A stretch of 64,000 nt of DNA from Spisula solida (Eukaryota; Mollusca; Bivalvia; Venerida; Mactridae): NCBI GenBank assembly GCA_947247005.1, contig OX365953.1, positions 3,477,001-3,541,000 of the forward strand, read 5' to 3'. Of the stretch, positions 24,601 through 33,584 are shown piece by piece. Both the position numbers and the translations under genes were made by a program. The first letter of the stretch is position 1. Every line of letters begins with the position of its first letter. Under the pieces are notes generated by a model. That model worked only from the letters and a program-made list of their open reading frames with translations. It made no database searches and was not told the DNA's origin.

Positions 24601-27600
24601 GAATGTGTTGAATCTTTCCTTCTGCGATTGGTGCAATTAAACTGAAGTAATTGTGCTACTGTGAGAGTAATAAAGTTACCAGATTGAGTTTGAATATTTG
24701 GAACTCCAAGTATGATGGCTATCAACAACTTTAAAGACTGTGAAACAGAATCATGTTGACAGAAATTATATTTGGTGCTAAACATCTACTGTCGGACAAT
24801 GTGTGCTGCCTTTGAAAGCATCAATGCATCAATATCATAATTTATGCATGTTGACTGTCTTAGAGCATTGCCAACATCGTCATTAAAGGCGAGAATAACA
24901 TCTCTCCCCTGTTAATATGCTTGTAAATCTGGTATAGCTGCTAATAAACCGATTTTTCAAATCAGAGGAATGTATTCTACTACTAGGTTCAACAAAAAAA
25001 TGTTCAAGACGGGAAATGTACATTTTAGTAAGATCAAACAGTCTGACGGAATATATTATTAAATCTCTCTCAGTGCGTGATTCCTCAATATACGCAACCA
25101 ATTCTGCAAGAACTATACCGTGTATTTGACTAATCATGGGATGATGTAGATGTACAGGCTTTATTGTAAAGGGAAATTAAAGATTTTCTGTGGTATTTAC
25201 CTTCCTGGGAAATCATATCACCAACACTTAATTTTGCAAGGAAGACCGTGTCCAGCAGATCTAATGCACACTTTCTAACTTTTGTGTCAATACCAAATGT
25301 AGATTCTTCATGTTACTCCCCAGATGTTTGGCCACAAAAAGAAACAAGACTTTGTCATTGCCATCGTTGATGACCCAACTATTTTTCGTGTAACCTTGTT
25401 CGGTGTGGCGGACGCCTCCACTGCTGATTATTTCTTCTTATGAGTTTCATACCTTAAGAGTTTTAGATCGGATAATTTGTTTTGACATGATTCAGCCATT
25501 TTTACCTGATTGTTGTGCATAGTAACAGCGAAACCGTTACTATTATTCAACAAATCTAATGAAATGGGCACAGCCAATTGTAGCGATTCACTTTTTTTTT
25601 CAATATGCGCTTCAAGACTCTTGTAACACGCGCCAACTTCTACACGCACCAGTTCGTTTCGTGTTAGCAGGACAATGTTATTCTTCTAACGTTGTGACTT
25701 GGCAAAATACACATGCTCTCCAGTCAAAGTTTGAAGACAAGGATGTAGATTTGCAAGGAATAGCTAGTTTTACAGTTTGTGACATATCTTTTTTATGAAG
25801 ACAATATCTTTATACAGTCATTCCATTCATGTTAAGAAAGTAAAATTATAGCTATTTGCTAGACTATTTTCGATATAAAAATGAATTATATTTTATTTTA
25901 AGTTTGTGGTATTTATCATAAGATTCTGTATATTGCAAACAGAGTAATGTTTTGTTAAGTCTAGCATTGCATCTCTCCCGTTTTAATGGTTATATATGCG
26001 TGGTAAGCAATATGGAAACCTTTGACGAACTTCACTGTAATATTTCCAGTCGCGAAATTATATGACTTTTCATTTAAACGCTTTAAATCCGTATACAATC
26101 GAATCAGATTTAATACTGTTTCATGCATACCAATATACTCTATAAATTTACATACCTGTATTGGTAAAAAGGCTCTATATTACGCCAATTACAGACGTTA
26201 TTTTCTTTGAAGGTTCATTTGAATAAGTGGCGCCATCAATACTCAAAACCGTTGTTCCATGGTTGGATGGAATATGTAAAAAGGCGATAATAATGTGTTG
26301 CAATATTAATTAGATGTATTTTAAACAATATGAAAGCAATAGGGAGAAAAGAGGATAGATCTACTTACTTCTAACTCAATATAACTGGGAAAAGTAGTAT
26401 GATGGCTGCCATCTTGAAAAAATGCCGCCTTTTTGTTTTGACAAAGTGGGTCCATATCTAATATTTTTTAGAATAGCATATACTATCATCATACCAAGTT
26501 TCATGCTTTTATCATCAAACCCACAATTTTTTCACGGAACTGCCTGACTAATAAAACCAGCTGATAATCCACATGATTCACCATTTTGAAATATGTACAT
26601 AGAGAATATTTGTTTGTTTTGATTGAATATGGTTTATATCTCATCGTGTAGTGATAAAATTCAATATTTTCAAGAGCGCGTAGCGCGAGTGAAAATATTA
26701 AAATTTTATCACTACAAGATGAGATATCAACCATATTCAATCAAAACAAATAAATATTCTATTTATTTAATGCTTTTATGGTGTCAAAATTGGTACCTTT
26801 TATGCCAAATTACCACTGTGGTTAGGCTACGTATGAATATGTTATTCCATTCATATTTTTCACTTCAAAATCCGCCATCTTGGATTATGGGGAATAGATG
26901 AAAACGACTTTTTTGAGAATTTTGCATTAAAGTAGTCCCTATGAGGGGGCGGAGCTTATATCAGTCACATTGTAGGTGATAACCAGTGACTGATATAGGT
27001 TTTATTTCACTGATAGAACTCCATATCGCATCAGTTAGCATTAGATAAAAAAATGTATTTCCTGGAATTTCAGGCAATTTAAGTGATAGTTACGTCCTAA
27101 TTCTACAGGGTATTAATACGGTAACCCTATATAATTTTGGATGTGAATATAAGAAATCACTACAAAATTCTGATGTTCCGCAAGTTATTTTAACTGTCAG
27201 TGTGGGTGTTTATAAGATATACAGGCAACTATACAATATTTGACAATTTTTATTTATTTTGCAATACACCTATATGTGAGACAGCACCTTTAAGTAAATA
27301 TCTTGCTAAATTAAATTTTGCATTATTATCAATAATATAATTTTTTATCCTTCACTGCTGTTTGCATAGTTCCATACAAATCAATAACAATAATAAAACA
27401 TGTAAGGTCTTTATTTTCTGCAGGATAGCATAATTGGCAAACCAATTTTCATTATTATACAATTTGCATCCCTCCTGAGGGCCCTGGCCCCATTTCTCCA
27501 AAATCAAGACTTAGTGACAACCCTGAGTCATGAGTTAGTTTAGTATGGATAATTTGACAGGACTCTCAACCTACAATCAGCATAATAATTGATATACTGT

Positions 27601-30118
27601 CTATCCTCATAATCCCGGTTGTATGTTTTTCTAAGCGGGAAGTGTAGCGAAGACGCTCAAGGTGTAATACCAACACAAATCTAAAGGACAGATATTGCAT
27701 TATTTGCTCGTGGAAAATCTATATATACATGTATTCATCGCAAGAACCTTCTAATACTAGTATATTCATGCATATTGCATGTACTGGTTGACTTGTTCTA
27801 GTAAGGTCAACTATCCATTGTATAGTTTTTACATTATCTACTATGAAAAATGATAATAGAAAGTCAGACAGGGAAGGCAGCACTCAACAAGCTGTGCACA
27901 GAAAACAAAAACATCACATACCTCAATGACACTGCATAATGCCCAAAGTATAAATGAAAGCGAAAATGCTTCCCCAAGTCCAAGCTATCAAAAAGCTGAA
28001 TGACCTAGTTGCATCAATCAAAAAGCTAAAGGACCTAGTTTGAACAGTAAAAAGGCTGAAATACCTAGTTTTATCCGTGTAAAGTCATTAAATGTTAAAG
28101 AATTTCAGTAATAAAAAAGAAATCATTATTTTCTTATGGTTAAAATTTTGTGACTTTGTTTTTCTAAAGTAGTTTGCGAGGTTTAATGTTCATGATTTTT
28201 GACTTCTGAAAGAACAACTTTTATTCATTGTTTCAGTGCATGACCATAATGTGAGAGATTAGTCAGTTATCTCCCCTTACTACTCTCTAAAACAACATTG
28301 GTCCCATCATTAGGATTACTCTTCTTTTAACCCTGTTTTGTTTGTTGTGCATGGTAGTTATTAGGCTGAAATATTTGCAGCGTTAATTATCAGATTAAAT
28401 AATAAGTTTCGCTACATGTTGTTTAAACATTGTATATAAATTTTGCGGCCTTCATGATACTAATAATATAGCATTTAGAAAGACAAGACTCTTTTAAACA
28501 GTTTCTGATAATTTCAGCAAAATATAACATCAAATTACAAAGTTGCAGACTTTTAAAACAAACCACTCTCCCCTACTTTGTCAGTGACGTCGCAATCGTC
28601 ATTCAAACGTTATTTGACGTTACATTAACAAGAAGTTCATAAAACCTGTATTTGATGAATTCTTGACGTAAACTTTTCAAAATTATATCACATTTTAGAA
28701 TTATATTCCTTTTTTAATAAAACGTATCTAAATCGTGAACATTAACTTTTAGAGAAACGTAGCTACTGTTTTCAAACACTAACCCCTCGTTTTCTCAATA
28801 TGGATGCTCTTCAAAAATTGGTCACCATAGCAACGACAGAAGATATTTTAACATAATTCATGAGAAAAAATAAATCTAAGACATAGTTCTATATTATCCA
28901 AGAACTTAAACTTAAATCAAAGAACATAACTTTATTGTCATTTAAGAGTGATTTCTTAACATTATTACATAAATACAATGTCACTAGGCCTGGTTTTCCT
29001 GAAGAACGGCTCGTATATATACTCACCACGTCTCTCATTTTTACAGATATTGTTAAAACAATCTCTAGCCAAGGCTTCTGATTTTACAGTAATAAATGCT
29101 CTGATACTGTAAATTCTCGATATCGACATTATTCGTTAAAACCCGTTTTTCCGGAACCGGAATTTCACGGTCATGGGGTTAGCGAACAATAAGCGGTATA
29201 GTGGGAGTGTTTATATATGTTTTTCACACATATAAAACAATTATTGCACATTATCATTTAACATCTTCGTTTTTAAACTTTAGCAAGAATTATCCTAAAA
29301 AATGCTTTATATTTGAAATATTGCATTTTATTTTACTAAGTCTTGATTCGTCAAAAAACATGGCTGCCAGTGGGTGGGGCGCTGTTTTTCCCTATATATC
29401 TATAGTAAAATCTTTAAAAATCTTCTCTTCTAAAAGTACTGTGTGGATTTCATTATAAATTGGTTAAATTGTTCCTGTCTTAAAATAGGTAAAAGAATTA
29501 CATTCCATGCGGAACTCTGGTTGCCATGGCAACCGATAAGAAAATATTTTAAAAAATCATGAAAAATCAACCGCTGTCCAGATTTCAAAATGATTTTACG
29601 GAAATAGTTGTTCGGTGACCCTCTTGCAAAATTGACATTTTTGTCTTGATTCGTCAAAAAACATGGCCCCCAGTGGGTGGGGCGCTGTTTTTCGCTATAT
29701 ATCTATAGTAAAATCTTTAAAAATCTTCTTTTTTAAAAGTACTGGTTGGATTTCATTATAAATTGGTTAAATTGTTCCTTGTGTGGTTGCCATGACAACT
29801 GATTGGAAAAACTTTTTAAAAAACACACAAAACAATATGGTTTTACTTGATCAATGTGCACAGGTGATTAACAAATTTACAACTCTACAAAAAATCCCTT
29901 TTTATCAAAATCAACGAAATTTAATACCCACGAAAATATGTGATTTTATGGTAACTGTTTTTTCTGTATTTCAGCGGTTTCGGGACATGGGTGCTACTGT
30001 GACAACAAGTGAAGCTATCCTTTTACAACTTCTAGGCGACAAAGATCATCCACACTTTAAAGCAGTTTCAGGATTAATTAAAACTAGTGCTCCAACTTCT
30101 GGACTCGTTAAACTTTGA
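12629..30118 (+). CDS. ISOC2: Isochorismatase domain-containing protein, ISOC2-like, five exons, complete
   Basis: Exons: 12629-12757, 18783-18830, 19296-19457, 21303-21419 and 29975-30118 (TGA 30116-30118). All are phase 0, with donors gtatgt, gttaga, gtaatt, gtatat and acceptors ending ttcag. The 199-residue product matches the length of vertebrate ISOC2 (about 205). Expected cysteine-hydrolase residues are Asp21 (CCDIQERF), Lys82 (YDKTKFSM) and Cys117 (AHVCIQQT). [20 protein letters not shown] and [13 protein letters not shown] fit the family line by line. The substrate of animal ISOC proteins is not settled; isochorismatase folds hydrolyse such bonds in bacteria. Introns 1 (6 kb) and 4 (8.6 kb) are packed with repeats. 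The last 16 codons overlap a tandem array. No AATAAA is seen close after the stop; the first good one is near 31346. Confidence 0.93.
12821..12960 (+). repeat. Left arm of a 3.1-kb inverted repeat in ISOC2 intron 1
   Basis: It starts CAGTCGTTTCGTACACT and contains five GTTTCGTAYAC motifs. It matches the reverse complement of 15830-15969 at about 85%. It starts 63 bp after the exon-1 donor. Confidence 0.8.
14095..15780 (-). mobile_element. 5'-truncated non-LTR retrotransposon (CR1/jockey type)
   Basis: Minus strand. It starts inside the RT palm/fingers at about 15780 and ends in a short tail made of (AAGGT)-like repeats at 14095-14120, as in CR1/L2-group elements that end in microsatellites. 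The endonuclease and ORF1 are absent. It is the only long intact frame in the window, so it is a fairly recent insertion. Confidence 0.85.
14124..15806 (-). CDS. Reverse transcriptase ORF of the truncated LINE
   Basis: 560 codons are uninterrupted, but the first nine or so are flanking sequence. Motifs in order: [10 protein letters not shown] (about 29-38), NYRPVSLTS (about 87-95), [11 protein letters not shown] (about 157-167), [11 protein letters not shown] (about 214-224), LFADDTKLY (about 244-252) and the C-terminal RRASKMLP / RGNSLKLEK / LWNSLPEH region. These are the RT and C-terminal domain of CR1/jockey-superfamily ORF2. Both Asp of FADD are kept. Without the N-terminal endonuclease and a promoter it is unlikely to be active. 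Expression as an ISOC2 intronic antisense transcript cannot be judged. Confidence 0.88.
   Translation of the reverse strand: MYNCVYIVVIEITRHEVRKILKGLDISKSPGPDKMHPKVLKELCEIIDEPLSMIFRKSYETGIVPDSWKLAKITALFKKGDKKLASNYRPVSLTSTLCKTMEKLMRERIVSHMDKNKLFSDKQFGFLRGRSTSLQLLKVMDEWTQILDKGGVVNSVYMDFMKAFDKVPHTRLLLKLKSYGLNSFICEWVKNFLYERKQCVQVNGSVSSLHNVTSGIPQGSVLGPVLFVIFINDLPECVDSNVYLFADDTKLYRQITSERDVSIIQHDLNSLFDWSSKWLLKFHPEKCKMLSIHNKNSCPTDNKYHMNTYNGEITSLESVDFEKDLGVTIDNHLNFDKHIQLQINKANQIAGLMRRSFTYMDNSMFKLLFKSLVRPNLEYASSVWSPYKKKDIEAIENVQRRASKMLPTMKDLTYEERLRKLKLPTLKYRRMRGDMIETFKILKGIYDDKVTGDIFKLSDISITRGNSLKLEKVRCNKDLRLNSFTVRVVDLWNSLPEHIIISKDIHQFENRLDNYWKSHPLRFDFKADYKLSPEVKRIVYYQNNEELHTEHPSVLRAEAT
15830..15969 (-). 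repeat. Right arm of the intron-1 inverted repeat
   Basis: Reverse complement of 12821-12960, with repeated gtacgaaac units, ending ...cgaaacgactg. Confidence 0.8.
15970..16680. other. Intron 1 of ISOC2, small palindromes only
   Basis: A perfect hairpin tagtcgttc-aa-gaacgacta lies at 16427-16446, and ttcgtctaagacgaa near 16468. No coding or family-level match. Confidence 0.35.
16850..17155. repeat. 84-bp tandem array, about 3.5 units
   Basis: ccttccataccctcg recurs at 16940, 17023 and 17107 (period 83-85), with G-rich gtccagggggtg blocks in every unit. Because 84 is a multiple of three, several frames stay open on both strands; these frames are not treated as genes. Confidence 0.85.
17197..17403 (-). 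pseudogene. Possible transposase helix-turn-helix fragment
   Basis: A 68-codon minus-strand frame has [19 protein letters not shown], which fits a DNA-binding helix-turn-helix as found at the N-terminus of Tc1-like and related transposases. No catalytic part is adjacent. The start at 17403 (cat) is a true ATG. It could also be chance. Confidence 0.35.
17684..17735. repeat. 17-bp palindromic tandem repeat x3
   Basis: gacaccattctggtgtg occurs three times head to tail. Each unit is itself a hairpin (ACACCA-ttc-TGGTGT). Confidence 0.85.
17750..18780. other. Rest of ISOC2 intron 1, nothing clear
   Basis: AT-rich. A loose inverted repeat (cttgtcctgc at 17827, gcaggacaag at 17862) is the only structure seen. 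Confidence 0.3.
18966..19225 (+). mobile_element. tRNA-derived SINE, copy 1
   Basis: An A-box-like ggtagcatagtggtagagc (18968-18986) and B-box-like ggtttgatccc (19013-19023) are correctly spaced. The body (atggtaccagta, cttctcttctctcataccct, aggaatgaggc, gtttcacaatcaacc) is shared with 32700-32992. It ends in an A-rich tail. It lies in ISOC2 intron 2. Confidence 0.75.
19506..19560 (+). repeat. 55-bp direct repeat flanking 19561-20646 (left)
   Basis: gaagttacatgaactgata...gttatgcaatgc recurs at 20647-20701 with about 85% identity. It could be a long target duplication or a partial tandem duplication enclosing the pogo-like element. Confidence 0.55.
19598..19757. repeat. Degenerate 22-bp minisatellite rich in ACGTG/CACGTG-like cores
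   Basis: Units read roughly ACGTGCGCACGTGTTAGCTATT. Seven degenerate copies are seen, several palindromic at the GCGC centre. Confidence 0.6.
19760..20645. mobile_element. pogo/Tigger-like TIR element, non-autonomous (886 bp)
   Basis: Ends CCGTATTTTTGCATGTAT and the complement of ACATGGGATTTTACGG, flanked by TA on both sides. The next bases, aagacgc and aagtcgc, also pair. No transposase frame inside. Confidence 0.6.
20647..20701 (+). repeat. 55-bp direct repeat (right copy of 19506-19560)
   Basis: gaagtttcatgaactgaaaa...gttatgcaatgc. Confidence 0.55.
21108..21270. mobile_element. 163-bp MITE, just upstream of ISOC2 exon 4
   Basis: TAGTGAAGTTCTGCTAATAA on the left is inverted as TTATTAGCGGAACTTTACTA on the right. 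An extra internal copy of gtcttattagcg is present. It ends 32 bp before exon 4, inside the branch-point region of intron 3. Confidence 0.6.
21525..22075. repeat. ~148-bp tandem repeat, four units, start of ISOC2 intron 4
   Basis: Units share aaccaatggtcggatttc, atgaaactttg and gttgtgcatatcg, and start near 21529, 21677, 21828 and 21973. The conservation is of DNA, not of a frame. Confidence 0.75.
22128..26550. mobile_element. 4.4-kb inverted-repeat element carrying an uncharacterised decayed gene
   Basis: The left arm 22128-22285 and right arm 26395-26550 are inverted copies, best over gggtttgatgataaaagc and atgaaacttggtatgatg. The outer ends read TAGTCCTGCAGTT and (complement) TAGTCAGGCAGTT. 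Adjacent TA on the left and TA at the right end fit a TA duplication. Between the arms is a minus-strand protein relic (22650-25649). It sits in antisense in ISOC2 intron 4. Confidence 0.6.
22650..25649 (-). pseudogene. Relic of an uncharacterised multi-copy invertebrate protein (HEQNN/GGLH motifs)
   Basis: Six minus-strand fragments in different frames, ordered N to C as 25649-25428, 25137-24883, 24785-24405, 23439-23221, 23242-23060 and 22904-22650, keep a consistent order. Key strings: [20 protein letters not shown] and [54 protein letters not shown] and [33 protein letters not shown] and [31 protein letters not shown] and [11 protein letters not shown] recall such motif sets from unannotated, highly repeated proteins in molluscs, cnidarians and echinoderms, but can name no domain. 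Frameshifts and stops make this copy dead. Its place between inverted repeats suggests a transposon gene (inference). Confidence 0.6.
26603..26760. mobile_element. 158-bp foldback element
   Basis: Arms of about 70 bp are nearly perfect inverted repeats (agaatatttgtttgttttga paired with tcaaaacaaataaatattct) around a loop gagcgcgtagcgcgagtg. It lies 52 bp outside the right arm of the 22128-26550 element. A related design is at 33958-34082. Confidence 0.75.
26770..27535. other. ISOC2 intron 4, nothing recognised
   Basis: AT-rich, no repeat or coding signal that I can support. Confidence 0.3.
27541..27824. mobile_element. MITE with TATAG...GATAATTTGACA ends, copy 1 (diverged)
   Basis: Its middle (ggtgtaataccaacacaaat, ctaaaggac, gcaagaacctt) is the reverse complement of the element at 63315-63574. 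The end taGTATGGATAATTTGACA pairs loosely with the complement of gtcaactatccattgtata. Confidence 0.6.
27845..27905 (-). repeat. Fragment of the 52-kb LINE 3' region
   Basis: cagacagggaaggcagcac...gcacagaaaac is the reverse complement of 52060-52102 in the 3' part of the plus-strand LINE relic. Confidence 0.55.
27910..29330. other. ISOC2 intron 4, mostly unrecognised
   Basis: Short imperfect repeats (aaagctgaatgacctagtt) occur near 27990-28070. The dispersed ggagaacggctc segment recurs at 28977-29020 (first copy 6460-6505). Confidence 0.35.
29342..29781. repeat. Direct ~300-bp tandem duplication before ISOC2 exon 5
   Basis: tcttgattcgtcaaaaaaca...aattggttaaattgttcct occurs at 29342-29482 and 29642-29781, about 95% identical. 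The segment between (gttgccatggcaaccg) is partly repeated again after the second copy. Confidence 0.75.
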
Positions 30119-30675
30119 GTGTCAAGGATCAATTAAAACTAGTGCTCCAACTTCTGGACTCGTTAAACTTTGAGTGTCAAGGATCAATTAAAACTAGTGC
30201 TCCAACTTCTGGACTCGTTAAACTTTGAGTGTCAAGGATCAATTAAAACTAGTGCTCCAACTTCTGGACTCGTTAAACTTTGAGTGTCAAGGATCAATTA
30301 AAACTAGTGCTCCAACTTCTGGACTCGTTAAACTTTGAGTGTCAAGGATCAATTAAAACTAGTGCTCCAACTTCTGGACTCATTAAACTATGAATGTTAG
30401 GGATTGATTAAAACTAGTGCCCAAACTTCTGGACTCATTAAACTATGAATGTCAAGTAATAATTAAAACTTGTGCTCCAACTTCTGGACTCGTTAAACTA
30501 TGAATGTCAAGTAATAATTAAAACTTGTGCTCCAACTTCTCAACTCGTTAAACTGTGAATGTCAAGTAATAATTAAAACTAGTGCTCCAACTTTAGGACT
30601 CGTTAAACTTTGAATGTCAAGGATTAATTAAAACTAGTGCTCCAACTTCTGGACTTGTTACACTATGAATGTCAA
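30071..30675 (+). repeat. Eleven exact-period 55-bp units that start inside ISOC2 exon 5
   Basis: Unit starts fall at 30071, 30126, 30181, 30236, 30291, 30346, 30401, 30456, 30511, 30566 and 30621, always 55 bp apart with no indels, followed by a degenerate half unit. Unit 1 encodes the last 16 residues of ISOC2 and its TGA; the others are in the 3' flank and each repeats that coding end. Units 2-6 are almost identical and units 7-11 are more diverged. Confidence 0.95.
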
Positions 30676-30699
30676 GTATTGATTAAAAGTTCTTGACAT

Positions 30700-31240
30700 T
30701 GTGAGCAATATTTCAAGTTTACGGCACTCCTGGACAATAGGTTACATGTACATGTATGTGATAAACATGTTTGAGTCTCAAGGTGGATTAAAGATCATCA
30801 TACACAATGACCTTGATAAGCAGAAAGCAGTAGAATCTTATTTCTTTTATTAGTCCCCTACCGGTTTTTGACTGGAGGGGACTATAGGTTTGACCTCCAT
30901 CTGTCAGTGAGTCAGTCTGTCCGTCTGGATCCTGGCATAACTCAATCAGTTAACAAGCTAGGTATATGAAATTTGGTATGTAGATAGGGGGCAATAAGGG
31001 GCTAATGCACGTTTTTGATTCCGACCAAAATTGTTGTTGCTATGGCAACAGAAACATTGAAAATGGCTTAAAACTGGTAGGGAACTTCTGTATTGCTTGC
31101 AATTCTTAATGACTTGTTACCAGTAATTATGCTCCAACTATCTTTGATGAGCTGGTATATGGTATATTTTGCACACGTCAGTTGGTCTGTATGTCTGCCT
31201 GTTGGTTGGAAGATTAAACAATTTCTGTTCAATAACTCAT
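30700..31240. other. 3' flank of ISOC2, repeat-like
   Basis: Around 30855-31080 lies a sequence (tcaatcagttaacaagctag, gaaatttggtatg) of a type common in dispersed invertebrate repeats. No coding evidence. Confidence 0.3.
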
Positions 31241-31244
31241 GAAC

Positions 31245-31540
31245 TATTAACCTTAGTACATGTATCTTAAGACTACATATGGTGGTTTGTCAGCAACAGT
31301 AGATTAGGCCTATTAATTTTAAGGTCAAGTCACGGTAACCTTCAAAATAAATTCATTGACCAACTGCCATTCAGATCAAGAACTCAAGAACTCTTAACCT
31401 TAGTACATGTATCTTAAAACTACACATGGTGGTTTGTCAGCAACAGTAGATTTGGCCTATTAATTTTAAGGTCAAGTCACGGTAACCTTCAAAATAAATT
31501 CATTGACCAACTGCCCTTCAGATCAAGAACTCAAGAACGG
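31245..31540. repeat. ~150-bp tandem duplication
   Basis: cttagtacatgtatcttaa through ttcagatcaagaactcaag occurs twice in a row, about 95% identical. Confidence 0.85.
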
Positions 31541-32255
31541 TTGGGCCCAGGAAATAGAAATGACCGTTAGTGACATTGTTGTCTGGAGGTCAAAGGTCAA
31601 GGTTGATAAAATCTTTAACATAACTGACAGTGAGTAACTATTGGGCTGATATGTAAGCATACATGTTTTACAAACATATCTTGTTATTATTGCATATTTT
31701 GTTAATACATAATATGAGAATAATGACATTATTAAGACATTTGAGAATAATGATATATTCTAACACGATCTGGGGATTAATCCATATAAACATAGAGCAA
31801 GCCAGGCCATTTATTACAACCTCAATAATACATACATATCCAATTGGCTGTTACTATTTACGCCTTGTATCACGTGATATATTTATGAATGAATGCACGT
31901 AAACTTTACAGTAAAAACGTCTACGCATCGCGAGTTGCATGAGTATCCAGTGTTACAGCTATGACGCATCTATTTTTAGAAACTCCAATATAATCTCGAA
32001 ACTTAGTTTCAAAAAAACTTCTGATAATCAATTCATTTATATTTTTATTTCATGAAATAGATACCCTATACTCATGTTATTAATTTTTTTTCAATGTTTA
32101 AATGTGGTTTTTCCTTCAGAAAATATCGAAGTTCGTTTTCATTAACGAGGGAGGTAATTGCACCAGCTAATAAGCTACTCAATTTCAGCGTGAAATTATG
32201 TCAAATGGGTGAAAATGGAATGCGCGCAGTTAAATAGTTGGAGATATTATCGTGT

Positions 32256-32660
32256 TTAAAATCGAAATATTGAAAAGGTAGGGTGATCTCTAAGAGCAAG
32301 TGTATAAATGTTGCTTACAAATTGTATTGTATTGCTGGTTGTCAATAAAACACTAAAAACATTGTCACTATTTAACGTTTGTTTAACTTTTGTTCGTAAG
32401 TGATATTTATGGTTATTCATGCTACAGGTGTTTAAACCGGTCCCAATCTTCTGAAGCATCTCAAGTAAAAATAAAAAATCAGGGAAAACATTTAAGGTCA
32501 TTCTTAAGTCCAAACTCTTGACATATAACTGTAATGAACTCAGAATAATTTGTATGTTTTGTGGTCCCAATTTTGAATCTGGCCTCTCATGGAAATTATC
32601 TTGAAGTGACATGGCAATTTTTGAGATGATATGCTTTGGGAGATCCGAGATGGAAGACAA
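32256..32660 (-). CDS. Unrecognised 134-codon open frame
   Basis: This minus-strand frame begins ATG at 32660 (a cat on the plus strand) and has a plausible protein composition: Leu/Ile-rich, amphipathic, no repeats (SDLPKHIISKIAMSLQD near the start). No family is recognised. It does not lie in any repeat I can see. The best guess is an exon or a decayed gene; chance is possible. Confidence 0.25.
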   Translation of the reverse strand: MSSISDLPKHIISKIAMSLQDNFHERPDSKLGPQNIQIILSSLQLYVKSLDLRMTLNVFPDFLFLLEMLQKIGTGLNTCSMNNHKYHLRTKVKQTLNSDNVFSVLLTTSNTIQFVSNIYTLALRDHPTFSIFRF

Positions 32661-32699
32661 TACTGGACTGTATTATACTTAGTCCTCATGATGCTTTGA

Positions 32700-32992
32700 T
32701 AGTCACATATCAGTCGTATCTATGTGTAGTGTGAGTGCATCCAATTCAAGTCCGGGAAGTCCTGGGTTCGAACCAACACCGTGTCGTATCAAAGATTAAA
32801 TAAAAATGGTACCAGTAATCCTCTTACTAGATGTCCAGCATGCAAGGGAAACTGGCTTCTCGTCTCTCATACCCTCATGACGATGGATAACGTCAGGAAT
32901 GAGGTGTCGAGAGTGAGTACACATATAATATTATATATGTTAGAAAGCCTGTTTCACAATCAACCAAAAATAAAGTAATATAAACTAAACAT
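32700..32992 (+). mobile_element. tRNA-derived SINE, copy 2
   Basis: The B box gggttcgaacc is at 32764-32774, and the body matches 18966-19225 (aaaatggtaccagta, cttctcgtctctcataccct, caggaatgaggtg, gtttcacaatcaacc). The A-box part is decayed. Confidence 0.7.
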
Positions 32993-33004
32993 AACCGCCA
33001 ATTA

Positions 33005-33320
33005 TCATGCGGTGACTGTGCCTACTGTAAAATCATTAATGTTTGTTGGGGATATAATTGTGTGGATGACCGCGAAATAAAATCCACAACATTAATAATG
33101 CTTGTAAACCTGTCAAGTTTACAGTGGCTTTAGTTCAGTCAGGTATAAGACAGGGTTTGGGGTACTGTAAAATCATTAATGTTTGTTGGGGATATAATTG
33201 TATGGATGACCACGAAATAAAATCCACAATGATTAATAATGCTTGTAAACCTGTCAAGTTTACAGTGGCTTTAGTTCAGTCAGGTATAAGACAGGGTTTG
33301 GGGAATTTTACTTGTATTTA
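33005..33320. repeat. ~155-bp tandem duplication
   Basis: tactgtaaaatcattaatg through gtataagacagggtttggg occurs twice head to tail with few differences. Confidence 0.85.
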
Positions 33321-33584
33321 TCAACATAATTACAATAAAACAATTATTATATCTGTTTGATGTTTGAATGATCGCTGATCAATAATTTGGGTGAATTTGA
33401 CCTTCCACACGTCACCAAAACCACACATTTATGTCCCATTGCTATAAAATGATTTTACAGTATAATGATGTAGTGGGTCACCATGGAGATGTCAGTTAAC
33501 TATTATTTTGCTCACTTCCGTAAAACGTCCTCAAGTTCGAGAGGTGGATTACCAGTGTAAAACATCGAACCTGCCTCAAATTAG

